Of a stretch of DNA of 64,000 nt, positions 37,951 through 50,640 are shown in pieces (the first letter of the stretch is position 1; each line of letters begins with the position of its first letter). The notes beneath the pieces were generated by a model. That model saw nothing but the letters and a program-made list of their open reading frames with translations. It was not told the DNA's origin and did not search any database. Source of the stretch: Halocaridina rubra (Eukaryota > Arthropoda > Malacostraca > Decapoda > Atyidae); assembly GCA_037179515.1 (NCBI GenBank), contig JAXCGZ010007654.1, forward strand, positions 30,001-94,000, in the 5' to 3' direction. The translations under genes were made by a program, and so were the position numbers.

Positions 37951-38462
37951 TTGGAGCTTGCCCTAGCTTAATTGGCTGTGTGCTTCATGGAACGTTTTTG
38001 CTAGTCAAGACATTTTACTTAAATGTTTTTAAAGTTAAGAAAGAGAAGTCTTTTATGGGTGCCTGGTAGGGTATGGTCTAGTTTGCTGTAAATATGTTGA
38101 ACGATTCCTGCTCTGGTGACCTTTGCCTGTGGTCCATGTCACTTTTATGCACTCTCTACACTCTCAAAGATTTAGAATTTAGTTGTTTCGTTAGTTAGAA
38201 CCTTATTTGATCAGTATTTCCTACTTCGAAGGAATGGTATAATAACCACGACATTTCAGAGTTATAAACCACTTCCATATTAGGACTCAAGATAGATATA
38301 TTTGATGTTTTCTCGAACTTGCAAAACACCCTCAGCCTTTGGCACATACTACTAGGCATGTTATGTACAGCGTTTCCTTGATGGTGCCAGTATTATCTCG
38401 GGATTAAGCAGCAATATGTCTTTATAACATCGAACTAGCCCAGGGATCTAAAGGGAATTTTA

Positions 38463-38645
38463 TATCTACCAGGGGTCATGGTAGCACTTTAGAGCACTCC
38501 GCTCAGGAAATGACAAACCTCCTTTTCAGCTCACTAGGGATGGTAGGAATGGCATCCAGCGTTAATTCTTCATTTCTAACCTATAAGTGTTCAACCTTTA
38601 TTAAAATGGGGATTTAATGGTGACACATAAAAACAGCAAAAAATA
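38463..38645 (+). repeat. tRNA-derived SINE, family A
   Basis: GGGGTCATGGTAGCAC, GGCATCCAGCGTTAATTC, ATGGGGATTTAATGGTGACA and CATAAAAACAGC. Confidence 0.65.
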
Positions 38646-39179
38646 CAGCTGCACCAAACAATGCTGGCCATATATGTGGCATCAACTCCTCAACCATGCA
38701 CAGCTAGTTATCTCACATCCAGCATAAAATTACTATCTGTTGAGTTTGAGGTAGTAGTAGTTCTGAGATTAAATTCTACTCTAAACCTTCTAGGGTGGTG
38801 AAAAGAACAAAATAATTTTCAAGCTGTCATAGTTGTTTTCAGAATAAATGATATAAGAGTATACTTCAAACAAAATTATGCTATTATCATGTTTGACTCC
38901 CAGGATAGAGTTCTCCTACTAAACTTATATTCTTATAAATATTTTAGCAAGATCACTAATTCCAATAAGGTTTGGAAAACATCATTTGTAATGTTACTGT
39001 ATGTTATAGCATAAAGTCACAAACAACAATATACTAATCTAACTTCAGATGTCCTATATTTTTATGACATGTTATATTGACAATTTTGCAAATCTCTTGC
39101 TGCATCCCATATTAAAAATTTCAGAAATATTACTTGAATCTGCTTGAAGTAAGTAAAAGTCAATGATATATGCTTTGGG

Positions 39180-39340
39180 ATCATGGGTAGCCAAATGGTT
39201 AGAATACTCGCCTTAGGATTTCAGACCCGTGAATGAGCCCACCGTGGGGTGCTAGGAAGGATATCCATCCTTAAACCCCCGGCCACACACTGTCCGTCCA
39301 CCTCAACAAAGGAGATTGATATTGACAAATAAGAACATAA
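39180..39340 (+). repeat. tRNA-derived SINE, family A
   Basis: ATCATGGGTAGCCAAATGGT (head), GAGCCCACCGTGGGGTGC, GGATATCCATCCTTAAAC and GAGATTGATATTGACAAATA. Confidence 0.7.
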
Positions 39341-39384
39341 ACACACACACGATATACTTCAGTCAAACCAATCACCATCGTAGC

Positions 39385-39560
39385 TCTATGTCACAATTAG
39401 GTCCACTTCAAAATGGGGTAGACAGAAACAGGTTGAAGCTGGGGATTAAGGCTGGATGCCCTTCTTAGCACCCTGGGCAGGATCCAACCAGTGTATGTCA
39501 GGTTCATCATTTCCCAATTTGCACACTCCACCAATGAGCTAAAGCCAACCATCAATCTTA
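39385..39560 (-). repeat. tRNA-derived SINE, family A, reverse orientation
   Basis: GTCACAATTAGGTCCACTTC, GGATTAAGGCTGGATGCCC and CACTCCACCAATGAGCTA. It faces the copy at 39180. Confidence 0.7.
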
Positions 39561-40314
39561 TCATGAATGAGTTATTACATCAGATATACATGCTGTTAGC
39601 TTTTATTTCTACAATCAAAACTTTTATCAATCGCATCCCTATTAGAATTTGAAAGCCCATTAAATGATGAAGTTTTGATTTCCCTAAGCAGATAATACCA
39701 TTATGCATTATTCAAATACTATATCATATTTGTAGAATATTTTCTATTTCGTTTCGACTTCTAACTAATTACTCTAGAATGCAAAGTGCCAAGACAGCCA
39801 AAACTTTTAACTATTAATCCAGTGTCTTAAACGAGTACAGTGCTTCCATCATTACAATTGTTATAGCAGAATTTCCTTACTAATCACATTGGTCAAATTA
39901 GGATTTAATGGATAAAAGTGGATTATGTAGAAATAAAAGAGTACACTTGGTGTAAAAGGAATTACTGATGATGGTTTTGATAGTAGCATAAGGCCTGATA
40001 TATATCCAGCAGCTACAATTAATGGTCACATCCATTCCAGTATATAAATAACAGCACTACGCTTTGCCATTTCCATGCTGTTCGGTTACATATAACCAAC
40101 CCTCACAATTATATTTACTTTGGCACCCTTTAAAGGATTTCAAGTACCTGACCACCAATCTCACCCCTAAGTATTTATTACCTTTACGATAAATTACAAC
40201 TTCACTGTCTGTAAACCCATTCTACTCGCCAGATGAGTCCCAAAACTGGTTGAGTTTGAATACTAACTTCTATTATCTTTCATATCCTAACGGGTATTTG
40301 CCAATTTATTTGCA

Positions 40315-40490
40315 CCGTTTTATGTGTCACAATTAGTTCCCATTTGAATGGGGAGGGGCAAAGACATATTGGAGCAGAGGGATTTAGGCTAGATGCCCAT
40401 CCTAGCATCAAGCGGTAGGCCCAAACACAGGTTTGTAATTTCCAGAGTAAAGAACTCATACCACTACCCTACAGAAATTTTGCCAACTTA
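40315..40490 (-). repeat. tRNA-derived SINE, family A, reverse orientation
   Basis: GTTTTATGTGTCACAATTAG, CCATTTGAATGGGGAGG, TAGGCTAGATGCCCATCC and the head TACCACTACCCTACAG. Confidence 0.7.
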
Positions 40491-40555
40491 ACTATGTATG
40501 TATTTAAATCAAAGTTTACTGTTGCTCAATTGGAATATCCTCCCAAACCAGCCTT

Positions 40556-40732
40556 CTGAATGCCATGGTAGCTCAGTAGTAGTATGTGTGAGCCAGGAAG
40601 TGACTATTGCTGGCTCAATCCTACAGCGGGGTGCTACGAAGTGCATCCAATCTTTATCTTAGTTCCAACATGTCTGTATCCACCTCCTTGCAAATGGGGA
40701 CAAATTGTGATACAAAAACGGTGCTTTCCTGA
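40556..40732 (+). repeat. tRNA-derived SINE, family A
   Basis: ATGCCATGGTAGCTCAGTAG (A box), GCTGGCTCAATCCTACAGC (degenerate B box), TCTGTATCCACCTCC and AAATGGGGACAAATTG. Confidence 0.7.
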
Positions 40733-41229
40733 CCATCATCCTAACTGCTAGTGTACACATGGTAAAAATAATAAAATTATTAAGTATCTGGAACCTCATC
40801 AACTGAGAGTAATAACACCAAACATTACAAAATCTAAACTTGAAGAATAACTCCAAAAAACTATGACAAAAATTTACTCTGCAAAAATTGCTCCAAAAAT
40901 TTACTCTTTAAGGCCCTTGGTTTTCAAGGGACAGTTTCTTGACTCCAACAGTCTACTTCAAGTAAAAATAAAAAATCGGAAAGAGGTAGAATTTGTAAGC
41001 TCATTAAAAATAAAAGGAATGTAACACATACCAAGGGTGATAATGGTGTTTAATCTCTTATATTGTCATTTCAAAGAGAAAAATATTACAACCAAGAAAA
41101 ATGTAATAAACAGGTATTGATGTTGATGCATAATTAACTTGAACAAGGAATTCAAGTCTTACAGATGGCTAGTGAAGTACTTACAATGTACAAAGAAACA
41201 TAAAGCACAAAGTTTAAGTCAAACAACAC

Positions 41230-41400
41230 ATTTACCGTTTTATGTCACTATTGATCTCAATTCAAATAGAGGTGGACACAAACAGGCTGGAGCTGAGGAT
41301 TTATAGCTGTATGACCTTCCTAATTGCCAAGCAATAGACATTAACTTAAGTATATCACTTCCATATTTGAGCGCTCTGACTGCTGTGATACAAGGTCCCT
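41230..41400 (-). repeat. tRNA-derived SINE, family A, reverse orientation
   Basis: CCGTTTTATGTCACTATTG, GTGGACACAAACAGGCTGG and the head GAGCGCTCTGACTGCTG. Confidence 0.65.
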
Positions 41401-41855
41401 AGATAAAACAATATATTCAATATAAATACAATAAACCATATATTTCTCTACCCTATCAAACTTATTCCAGAAGTATGTAGGAATATCAACAACCCTAAGG
41501 AATACCTGTCTTCATATATAGAAACTACTAAGTTCTTTTTGGAATGTGAGACAAACTGATTAAGAGAAAATGGCTCCATTTTTAAATAACAAAATTTTAA
41601 AAACATCAAAAGATATCAAAGAATAAGAAACCAAACTGGAGTAAAAGACTCTCTATTAACATTCAGAGACGGAAAGAATATATTAAAAACTTAAAATATA
41701 TACAGCACAGAAATTAAAATCTGTAACAATCAAGCAGTTTTAACAAATATTACCATTTTCTATACTAATACTAACAAAGAGGTAAAATCTTTCTTTGTAC
41801 AGATACAGTATTAACAAACAACATAGTACTGAAACAATCCGGTCCACCAGCAGCA

Positions 41856-41861
41856 TTTATT
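41856..41861 (-). other. Polyadenylation signal of the membrane-protein gene
   Basis: AATAAA on the minus strand, 57 bases after the stop codon. Confidence 0.5.
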
Positions 41862-41917
41862 AAGTACAGTAAGAGATGTACAAAGACAATAAAGCAAATC
41901 TGTGATTACAAGCAATA

Positions 41918-42217
41918 CTACCATCCACCAACTGCGCCTTCTTCATCCTCACATACAACATAGTTGATTCCCATTGCACCATTTTCCTCAGGACAATTAA
42001 GATTTTCTCGTCTTTCGGTGCCAACGTTTATATATTCCTCCACAGTGTCACCCAACGTAAGAATGGGTGATGGTGCTGGGGTTAAGTTGTCCCATGACAA
42101 TGAAGGAGTGGGATCCGCAGTAATATCAAAGCTTTTCTGAGCTCTGGGCTTGCTAAAGTGCCTGCGAGTCCAGTATGTCTGTGTACTTCTTGTGGTTCGC
42201 TTACTGCTACCGGCAGT
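41918..42217 (-). CDS. Membrane-protein last exon: acidic C-terminus
   Basis: The acceptor is TTTAATTTTTGTATGTAG, followed by 99 codons and TAG. It reads TAGSSKRTTRSTQTYWTRR, PSLSWDNLTPAPSPIL and an acidic end EDEEGAVGGW. An AATAAA on the minus strand (41861-41856) lies 57 bases past the stop. Confidence 0.72.
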   Translation of the reverse strand, partial: TAGSSKRTTRSTQTYWTRRHFSKPRAQKSFDITADPTPSLSWDNLTPAPSPILTLGDTVEEYINVGTERRENLNCPEENGAMGINYVVCEDEEGAVGGW

Positions 42218-43524
42218 CTACATACAAAAATTAAAGCAATTTAGGTAGATACATGAAACTCCAAAATTATAGAAACATGATCTTTAAGAGAGAAAATTGC
42301 ATTTATTTCTATTTTCCATTATCAAAGAAACATCACCAATGGTCATATATGCCCTAATATAATATAGACACTACCTCAACAGGTTATCAGGGCAAGTAAA
42401 AACTCTAGGGCCCTGCAAGGGTATCAAAGTTAATGATGGGTGACTTATTCCAGCAAAACTGGATATGAGATATAGTGCGTATTCCAGTTCAATATAAACA
42501 AGCATCTGTTTCTATTTATGTTTTTTTCGTGTACAGGCCCGATGAGGGTAGATTTATATTTTCTGTTTTTTGCCTGTTCTGGTGTCACAATCATAAAAAA
42601 AGTAACATTAAGACAGTTTCACCACCACCGATATATATAGCATATTAGAAATGAAATAGGTTTAGGATAAAAGCAGTGTGTACTCCTAGTATAATAAAAT
42701 GTAAAATATAATTAAACCATACAGCGAGCTACATATATCAATGAGATATACAACAAATGATTAAGTTTCTCAAAATGAAAGGGAGAGAGAAAGAAGTAGA
42801 AGGTCTATCTTAGTGAAGGTTGGCCAGCAATTTTTATATCAAAGACAGGTACGTAATACACCCAAACTGTAAAATATTGCCAAAATTGTAGATAATTCAT
42901 ACGTCCATCACAACTGATATTACAGAGGAAGAATGTTTACTCTTTAAGGATGCAAATAAAAAAAAATGAGAGTAAAAAATTATTAGAACTAATACTAAAT
43001 GTTACTAAAATTCTGAAAAGGCAGGATTGTCACTTACTCTAATGTCAGGATGTCTTCCACAGGACTGACAAAAGTCATATTTTTTGGACATGTCTCTTTT
43101 CAGGAGATTGCATCTTACTGTTGTGGGACTGAATACTGAAGAATGCGGTAACATATTTGGACTAGTTGGGTATAATCTGTGGTTACTCTGTAAATTCAGT
43201 ATGAGATCTGCTATTAGAATGCTTCCAAAACCTTGAGAAATTATGACATGCACTGGGTGCAAAGTAACAATATTGATTAGCCATGTTTTGAGTCTATGGA
43301 CATTCAGAAGTTTAAGGTAGGCACAAATTAATTTCTGTGAAGCAGACTTTCATGCTGAAGTATTAAAATTATAGTGGAATGATGCCATTATTGCCAAACT
43401 GATTTGAATAATTTGAATTTTTTAATTTTTCTAACTTCTGTATTTTCTGTTCCTCACCAAGTTGCTTCCTCTGATGGAACCTTCTGTTTATAGTCTGACT
43501 TTTTCCAACTTGGTTGTGCTTGGC

Positions 43525-43584
<60 letters not shown>

Positions 43585-46500
43585 TAATAACAATAATAAC
43601 AATAATGTTAAAAGCACACTCATACAAAGCCTCAAGTATGATACACTTGCTAAAGTCAGCCAGGCAAATATAAAGCTACTTTACGAATATATAAGAACAT
43701 CAGTACAATCCATACATGGTAAACATGTTCATTATCATAGTATCTAAATCAATCTCTGAAAAGAGATCCTAACTCTACAGCTAAGAATTACTAATAGTAA
43801 ACTTTGGAGCATGTAAAGATGAGTAAAGCCATATCTCCGCAAAGTTCAATAACCAAGTAAATTGTTAGCATAGGTGACTTGCCTTGTAAACATGAATAAC
43901 CCTAGAGCACCATGGGGTTCCTCTTTCTTACAATATCTTGAAATCTTAGTAATGCAGAACAGCTAGTTGTGTTCAAATGAACATTTTATGTAATTTAGAT
44001 TTTTTGATACAGAAAGAAGTACGCTTCACATACAGTCATTCAAGAAAATTCATAAACAGTTTGAATGAAGCTGAGAAAAAATAGTTTATTCTCTAAACTA
44101 AATAGTCAACACTAAACTATATACCTGTTTCCTTGACCAGCTTAGTTTGCAAAGTTATGGAGAAACTACTAAGAAAATACATCTCTTTTCACTTGGAATT
44201 CTTCAACTTTTTGTCAGTGAGACAACATGACTTCAGAGAAGGTAGATCAACAGTAACAAACTTATTAGAATTTTACGATGAGGTAAGCTGAATCTTACGG
44301 AAAAGAGAGGGCTGGGCAGATTGCATATTCCTAGACTTCCATCAAGCATTTGACACTGTCCCACAAGGGAGACTTATTAAGAAGCTGCGAGCAATATTGA
44401 GAATAAGTGGAAATGTCATGGAATTGATAAAAACTTACTTAGAAGGAAGGGAACAGATGATTAGAGTAAGACACTCAGTGTCTGAACGGAAAAGAGTTAG
44501 TTGTGAAGTTCCACAGGGTTCAGTTTTAGGGCCACTTTTATTCCTTGTATTTGTAAATGACCTATTCATGAATATGCTTCCAGATGATGCAAAGACTGTG
44601 AAGAAGGTAAGAGACGAGAACAATGGTAGAGAACTTCAGGAAGACCTAAACAGTTTGCATGAGTGGTCAGAAAAGTGGCTAATGAAATTCAGCACTTCTA
44701 AATGTAAGGTAATGAGAATGGGTACAAGTCCAAGAAGGCCCAAATTTGACAACTTAATGGCAGGAGCAAAACTTCAAGAGACGGAGAATGAGAGAGATCT
44801 AGGAGTAAACATACTGGCTGTTTTGTCTCCAGAAATGCATATAAATGGCATAGTAAGGGCACCATATGCATTCTTAGCAAATGTAAGGATAGCCTTCAGG
44901 CACATGGACAAGGAAATGTTCAGAAGTATTTATGTAACCTATGTGAGGCCAAAGCTTGAATATGAAGACCCTTTTTGGAAGCCACACTTGAAAAAGCACA
45001 TAGTTAAGCTGGAAAAAGTTCAAAGATATGATGCGAAACTGGTGAAAGAAATAAGCAATCTCAGTTACAAGGAGAGTCTGAGGGAAATAGACTTACCATT
45101 ACTCGAAGCTAGAAGAATATGGTGATGGTTTTTAAATTCCTTCATGGTTATGACAGAGTGGATAGGGATCGATATATTGATATGGCTAGCACCAGAACTA
45201 GAAGTCAGAGTTTGAAGCTTTGAAAGAAAACTTCTTTGAAGGATAAAAGGAAGTACTTTTTTAGTGTAAGAGTAGTTGATAATTGGAATTTGCTAAGCGA
45301 GGAGGTAGTTAATGCTAACTCAATCCGTAGTTTTAAGGACAAGTATGATGAGTATCACTTAAGTACAAGATGGAATCGACCAAAAGACGGAAAGTTACGA
45401 GCTTGAGGCTCTTTCCTTAAGAACAATTAGGTAATTGCATATACAATGACGGCAATCTCCCCTGTAAGGGAGGTGGCAAAGTCAAAGCACACACATTCAG
45501 CAAAAGCTAATATACATTGATCACTCCTCTTAGTTCCCTAGGGATAAAGGGCTGCCATGATTCCCCCCCACCACCCGGCTTGGGTCACCCACAGGGTTGT
45601 GGGTAATGATCTTCCTTTGTGAGGCACAACAACCATGGTTGCTTTATCTCCACTGCTACATCTCTTGGAAACCCCTCCACACTCACCCTTACAAGTTTAC
45701 TGTTTAAAGTATATATAATGCGATTATTAAATTAATTTAATTGGTATACCAATATGAGTAAGTGATAATAATTATGTTACATATGTATACATTTCGTAAA
45801 AGCAATCACTCATCTCTAGATTAAATACTAGCTATTTTCTAAATGTTACAAAATACATACCTGACACCTAGAATCATGATGTTCAGCAAACTTAATAGGT
45901 GATCTACCTACTGATTCAAGGGTGGAATCGTGCATAGGGGAAGTCTCAATGATTTCAGGAAGTACACACACATTTCTACGACTCGTTTCCAGGTTGCCGT
46001 GTTTTCTGCGACAGCTAAAGTCTCTTTCAGCGTTGCCATACGAAGGCACAGAGTGATGTAATGAACTGTTACAATGTACACGATGGTTACTGGTGTGATG
46101 ATGATGAACACTGTCATCAGTAGGTAAAGGTCTTTGCTGCATTAAATTAGGAGATCCACAACTACTAGAACATGCCATGGGTTGATCTTGAAACTGCTTG
46201 ATCAGCATTTTTTTCGCACTACTTTCTGATTTTGTCGATGATTTGCTCTTCTGTAGATGCTGCTCTGGTGTCTGATGTGTAGGTACAATAGAACTTTTAT
46301 GAAACTGAACATTTTTACTACAGAGAGAAAGATCAACACCTTCATAGTTCTGCTCATTGTTTGATGATGCAGATTCAAGATCAACATCTACAAAGCCTGA
46401 ACTGTGATGTTGATGACAAGGATTGGAATCTTTGGGTAACAACTTTGCAGCAAATGATTTTTTAAAACTAGGTAATTCTGAACGTAACCAAGATTTACTT

Positions 46501-47734
46501 TTCTTTCCTTCAGTCGCATGAGGCTCTCTCTTTCTTGATTTAGAAAGACTAGATACCTCAACCACTCTTGGTATGGCTCCAGATTTGTTCTGGATGTTCA
46601 TTTGCTGAGAATCATAAGGAGGACTTGGAGTCCAACTACGTGGAGCTGGAAGTGCTGGGAGCTGATCTACCCGATAAGAAGCCCCTAATCCTAAACCTTT
46701 TGATACTCCTGAAAAAAATATATATAATTACTATAAATACAATAACATATCTCATATATATGTTTTAGCTTCAAACTATTCATCTAGGTAAAGTTCTTAT
46801 TCCTCTTAAAGAAAATTAAATTAAATATAGGTGTCCCTATATTTCACAGCTTTAAATAGTGAAACTTTGAATAAGTTCAGCCTGCAGATACAATACATAC
46901 ATAAAAAATATTCAATTCCTAAGTAAAGTACACTAATCCAGGTATAAATTTAGAATAAAAAAGAGGTTGCAATTAAATTAATTAGATAGAATACACAATT
47001 TTATTTTAATTTTTTAACATTCCATATTTATGACTTACATTGGGAGTGGTGGAGTCAACTGACAGTGTAAGATGAGGGACAACTATACTAATGTATTACA
47101 ATATATATACTCTTCGCCTTAATAAGCAAAAACGAACAAATCTATAATAACGTAAAATTTCAGTAGCTAGTTGAAGGGAAAGCAAATGGGAATGCCATAT
47201 GCTTTGGTACTAACTAGGGACAGATGGATGAGGCATTCATCACGAAAGTGCAGATACAAATATACCCCAACATCAAATGAAGAAAATTAGAGTAGACAAG
47301 GCTAGTGAAATTAACGAGAAAATAAGAAATCTATAATCATGGTCAGCAAAAACAAAGAGATACTACCTAAATCCGTTTTAATATAATCAGAACCTAAGCT
47401 CTGTAGTCAGTGCCTGAAATAGATACTCATTAAAATAAGATTATCAAAAAACACCAACCAGTATTATTGTTAAAGATAGTAGATTCATGATGATGCCCCA
47501 CACAGTTATCAGAGCTACGTATGCATCCAAGCTCAATCATTTCCCTGTGGGGCGGAAAGCCATAGGCATCTTGGTTGTAGCTCTGGTGAGGTTGAAGATG
47601 CCAACACCATTTTCTCCTTTTCCTTTTCCTGTTCCATAGAACACATAGCCAGATGATCATCGCAATTAAAGCCATGCCCACAACTGTTCCGAGCACTGCG
47701 ATTATTATTATTAATAGCTGAGACACTGTCCCTT
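41918..47734 (-). CDS. Single-pass membrane protein with long cytoplasmic tail, 3' four exons
   Basis: Four exons join in phase: 47734-47459, 46708-45861, 43187-43038 and 42217-41918, about 524 residues plus a stop. The first exon has a helix (LLIIIIAVLGTVVGMALIAM and onward) followed at once by RKRKRRK, so a type I membrane protein with the tail inside the cell is likely. The tail is about 490 residues, rich in Ser, His and Pro, with SPPYDS, a basic stretch SKSRKREPH, a CQSCGR pair and an acidic end (VVCEDEEGAVGGW). No known domain is recognised. The first exon enters in phase 1, so at least one upstream exon with the ectodomain exists; none was found between here and the lectin gene 9.5 kb upstream. 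It may be a separate receptor or a membrane-anchored 3' end of the lectin gene. Confidence 0.7.
42515..42612 (+). repeat. Dispersed repeat family F, 3' fragment
   Basis: ACAGGCCCGATGAGGGTAG and CCTGTTCTGGTGTCACAATC then an A-rich end. Fuller copies are at 54692 and 56590. Confidence 0.65.
43038..43187 (-). CDS. Membrane-protein exon: short CxxC segment
   Basis: The acceptor is CTGAATTTACAG and the donor ATTAGA|GTAAGT, with 50 codons in phase 0 at both ends. It ends KKYDFCQSCGRHPDIR. The single CxxC pair is not enough to call a zinc finger. Confidence 0.68.
43527..43605. repeat. (AAT)n microsatellite
   Basis: About 55 bp of AAT then AAC/AAT mixture. Confidence 0.94.
44108..45440 (+). mobile_element. 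LINE family P, 5'-truncated copy
   Basis: Opens CCTGTTTCCTTGACCAGC (the RT NYRPVSL block), continues through [33 protein letters not shown] and LMKFSTSKCKVMRMG. Motif C reads LPDDAK after a deletion of about six codons before it. The long frame (44397-45125) is followed by a shift; the tail DRDRYIDMASTRTR is in another frame. It ends in the 3' UTR near GAACAATTAGGTAATTG. It lies in an intron of the membrane-protein gene, opposite strand. Confidence 0.88.
45445..45695 (-). repeat. Dispersed repeat family G, reverse orientation
   Basis: AATCTCCCCTGTAAGGGAGG, CTAGGGATAAAGGGCTGCC, GCTTGGGTCACCCACAGGG and TGCTTTATCTCCACTGC. Confidence 0.7.
45861..46708 (-). CDS. Membrane-protein exon: main cytoplasmic tail
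   Basis: The acceptor is TATTTTTTTCAG and the donor TGTCAG|GTATGT. This 848 bp exon is open throughout. It starts GVSKGLGLGASYRVDQLPAL, contains SWTPSPPYDS, then polar, Ser- and His-rich sequence (for example DSVHHHHTSNHR). No domain is recognised. The open frame, good splice sites and matching phases argue for a real exon. Confidence 0.75.
47459..47734 (-). CDS. Membrane-protein exon: transmembrane helix and juxtamembrane region
   Basis: The acceptor is CTCTTCTGAACAG and the donor AATACTG|GTTGGT. It codes for EGTVSQ, about 25 hydrophobic residues, then NRKRKRRKWCW and a juxtamembrane part with SYNQDAYGFPPHREM. Four isoleucines in the helix are encoded by an (AAT)n-like run. Confidence 0.72.
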
Positions 47735-48642
47735 CTGTTCAGAAGAGATATGGTTTATTTCAATACTTTTCTGCATGAGCTTTTTGCAAGATGTAAAGGA
47801 AAGTGCATTTTTAGTGTAATATAGTTGATAATTGGAATCTGCTCAGCAAGCAAACAGTAACTGCTAATTGCACACATATTTTAAGGATAAATGTGAGGAG
47901 CAGTGAGTAAAATATGCACAGGACAAGACACTACTGATAGTGATTGAAACCAGAACTCTGCAGCAAAGTTTCCTATCCAATATTGCATCAGCAAGCTTTA
48001 AACTTCAAGCTTTAGGTAACTTTAATGTGATACATCATACGTCGAGACTAGACTCATTAAAAACAATAAAAAAGTATTTAGAATTCTATATAATACATCA
48101 TATGTCTACACTAAACTCATATATAAAAAGTGTAATCAAGATTCAAGCATTCAGAATTATATATGATACACCATAAGTCTAGACTAGGCATATATAATTA
48201 AATTTATCAATAAAAAACCTCAGCATTATATGATGCACCATATGTCTACACTATGTTCATATATAATAAAACTAATCAATAAAACTATAAGATCTGGGAA
48301 TGCTGAACAACAATAGCCTGAGAAAATGATAAGTTCAAGGGAGCACCATTTTTCTTCATGAAAACATGTCAAGTAATGTAATTGTCTAGCCATGCTGTTT
48401 AGTCAATGGGGCAACAAGTTTAATTCAGGCGCAAATAAAGTTTAATTAAGTGGACTTTGATAATTAAATAGAAAAATTTTATTGGAATATTGCTAGCATT
48501 GCTATCCTGAGTTGTACCATTTTATATAATTTCATTTATTACTATCTTTTCATTTTCCATTCTCTCACCAAGTTGCATCCCCTGTTGGAGCCATTTGGGA
48601 TATAGTCTTAGACTTTTTCTAGCTGGGAGAGTTGTCTGGCTT

Positions 48643-48653
48643 ATAATAATAAT

Positions 48654-48703
<50 letters not shown>
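48643..48703. repeat. (AAT)n microsatellite
   Basis: About 55 bp of AAT. Between 47735 and 48640 I see no gene; ATACATCAT-CTACACTA-CTCATATATA units near 48020-48280 are loosely repeated. Confidence 0.93.
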
Positions 48704-48707
<4 letters not shown>

Positions 48708-48789
48708 TTAATAATACAATATTAATTAAACTAATAAGAAAAATATTTTAAAAACTGCAAGAAAAAGAGCAAAGTTACTAAATAAGTCA

Positions 48790-48965
48790 TGGTAGTAAGG
48801 GAATATAACCTTGCTCCAGAAATTCAGTCAATACTGTACACAGTTCTTCTCCAGAGCTCAACAATCCAAGCTCAGCATTGGAGATAAAGAAGTCTGGGCA
48901 CTCACTCACCATGTGCCAATTTGCCCTTATGCCAACACTCACAGCTGACTTTCTTTGCCGCCGCA
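48790..48965 (-). pseudogene. Possible C-terminal remnant of a retroelement
   Basis: In two frames: CECWHKG, then NWHMVSECPDFFIS and LCTVLTEFLEQGYIPLLP with a stop. A Cys-x-Cys ... His-x3-Cys-Pro pattern ends many LINE polymerases. The evidence is thin. Confidence 0.35.
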
Positions 48966-50394
48966 GTGCAGAATGTTAGTTCATAATTTTATATTAGCTA
49001 ACTATTGGGTACGGGTACTATATAGCAAAGTTAGTGCTATTGATTAGTCTTTATATCTATGATCCATTTAGTCACCTGCATTATATATGTCTTTTTTTAC
49101 TGCGTTAGGATTTGTTAAAAGTTCTGTCAGTGCTGATTGCTTTTCCTCGACTGACAGAACCCAAGATGAGTACATTTAATTTTTTTCTCTAGCTGCAGTC
49201 ACCTACAATATGAAGCAAGCTGCTCATCTTTGGTTGATCAATCTCTTCCTTAATACTTGGATGGTTAAGGATATCAGCAAGAAATTAACAGTAATCTACT
49301 GTGTAACCACCTACACTTGAACATTTAAGAAAATGACCATATGAGTTAGCTTTTAAAGCTTGTTGGTATTCTAAGGCAGTTGGTATAGAGTTTTTTATTC
49401 TTAAATAGATAAAAATAATTTTCCTTGGCAATGTTTGGTGGGAGCTTGACAAGAGAAAGTATTAGCGAAATTTGTCAAAATAATTAATTAGAAAATGAAG
49501 GATGATAGTCGAGGATAATTTCATGCATAAATTTAACTAGATTCTATTGCACCTTATCCCCAATAACTATATTACTGAAAACCCAGGTTACCCGCTTAAG
49601 ATAAATATTTTCCTCATAACAAAATTACTTGAGTTTATTTAATGCAATACTTAGATGTCATATAGTCATACTACTTGTTTAATAATTCATTGAACGAGGA
49701 TGTTGTAAGTAAATAATATTTATTTCCTTCACACCCAATCAAATAATAATGTCCTGAACATATTAAATGGCTGAAGAAAGTTAAAGCATCATACACTCAT
49801 TTTATCAAAATACTATTAACTCATATAAGCTTTTGTCAGTTCTGGAGTGAGCGACATTTTTTGTCACACTGAAATGATTACATTTTGCTGACATGCTTAA
49901 CTGACACTTCCTTCAATGGCAGCCTAAACTTTCTTCAAATCTACATCGCCCAAAGGGACGATATTGCCTCTCACTAGTATTTTTGGCTAGAGTTTTCGTT
50001 TGCCTGTAGAGACAAAATGGTGCCTGACAATCATATGATCTGAAGTAAAGAATCAAACAAGCCCACTTGTGACTGATCATGGCTAAACTCTTCTTTATCT
50101 AAGGTTCTGCTAAAGGTGGTTCATACATCTTCCTTTGCAAAAGGCGTGTGCCAAACAGGAAATCTTGGGTTTTGCCAACATATTATAAAGGGGGGTTGTC
50201 ACTAGCTAGAGGACTGGTTTTCAAAGTGGTTTTCACATCGGTTCACAATAAGTTTCATTGCCCAGGTTGTTGTTCAAGATTAAATAAATATATTGACTGT
50301 CAAGATCTGAGTACAGTATTCTGACATCTAAACTTCTTATATCTTGGGTTTGTATAAATGTTGGGATCGTAACAAGTTACCAGTAAACTGGCAC
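48966..50394. other. Sequence without recognised features
   Basis: About 1.4 kb of mostly unique AT-rich sequence. I looked on the minus strand for an ectodomain exon of the membrane protein and found none that fits in phase. Confidence 0.5.
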
Positions 50395-50640
50395 ATGTGG
50401 GTGTAGGGGTAGTAAACCAGCTGTGGCTGTCAGAACTGACGTCAGAGGAACCTTGCCCATTTACTCATTGAGTAACCCAAGTAGGATGGTGGGAGAAAAA
50501 TGTGGCAACCCTTTATCTCCAGGGAGCTAAAAGGAGTGATTGATGTATGGGTGGTTCTGGTATATGTGTGTGCTTTGAATTGGCCAACAACTTACAAGGG
50601 TGTTTGCAGTCATTGTACAGTATTTGTATATACTAATGAA
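50395..50640 (+). repeat. Dispersed repeat family G
   Basis: GTAAACCAGCTGTGGCTGTC, TGAGTAACCCAAGTAGGATG, GGCAACCCTTTATCTCCAGG and GTGTGCTTTGAATTGGCC. Confidence 0.7.
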
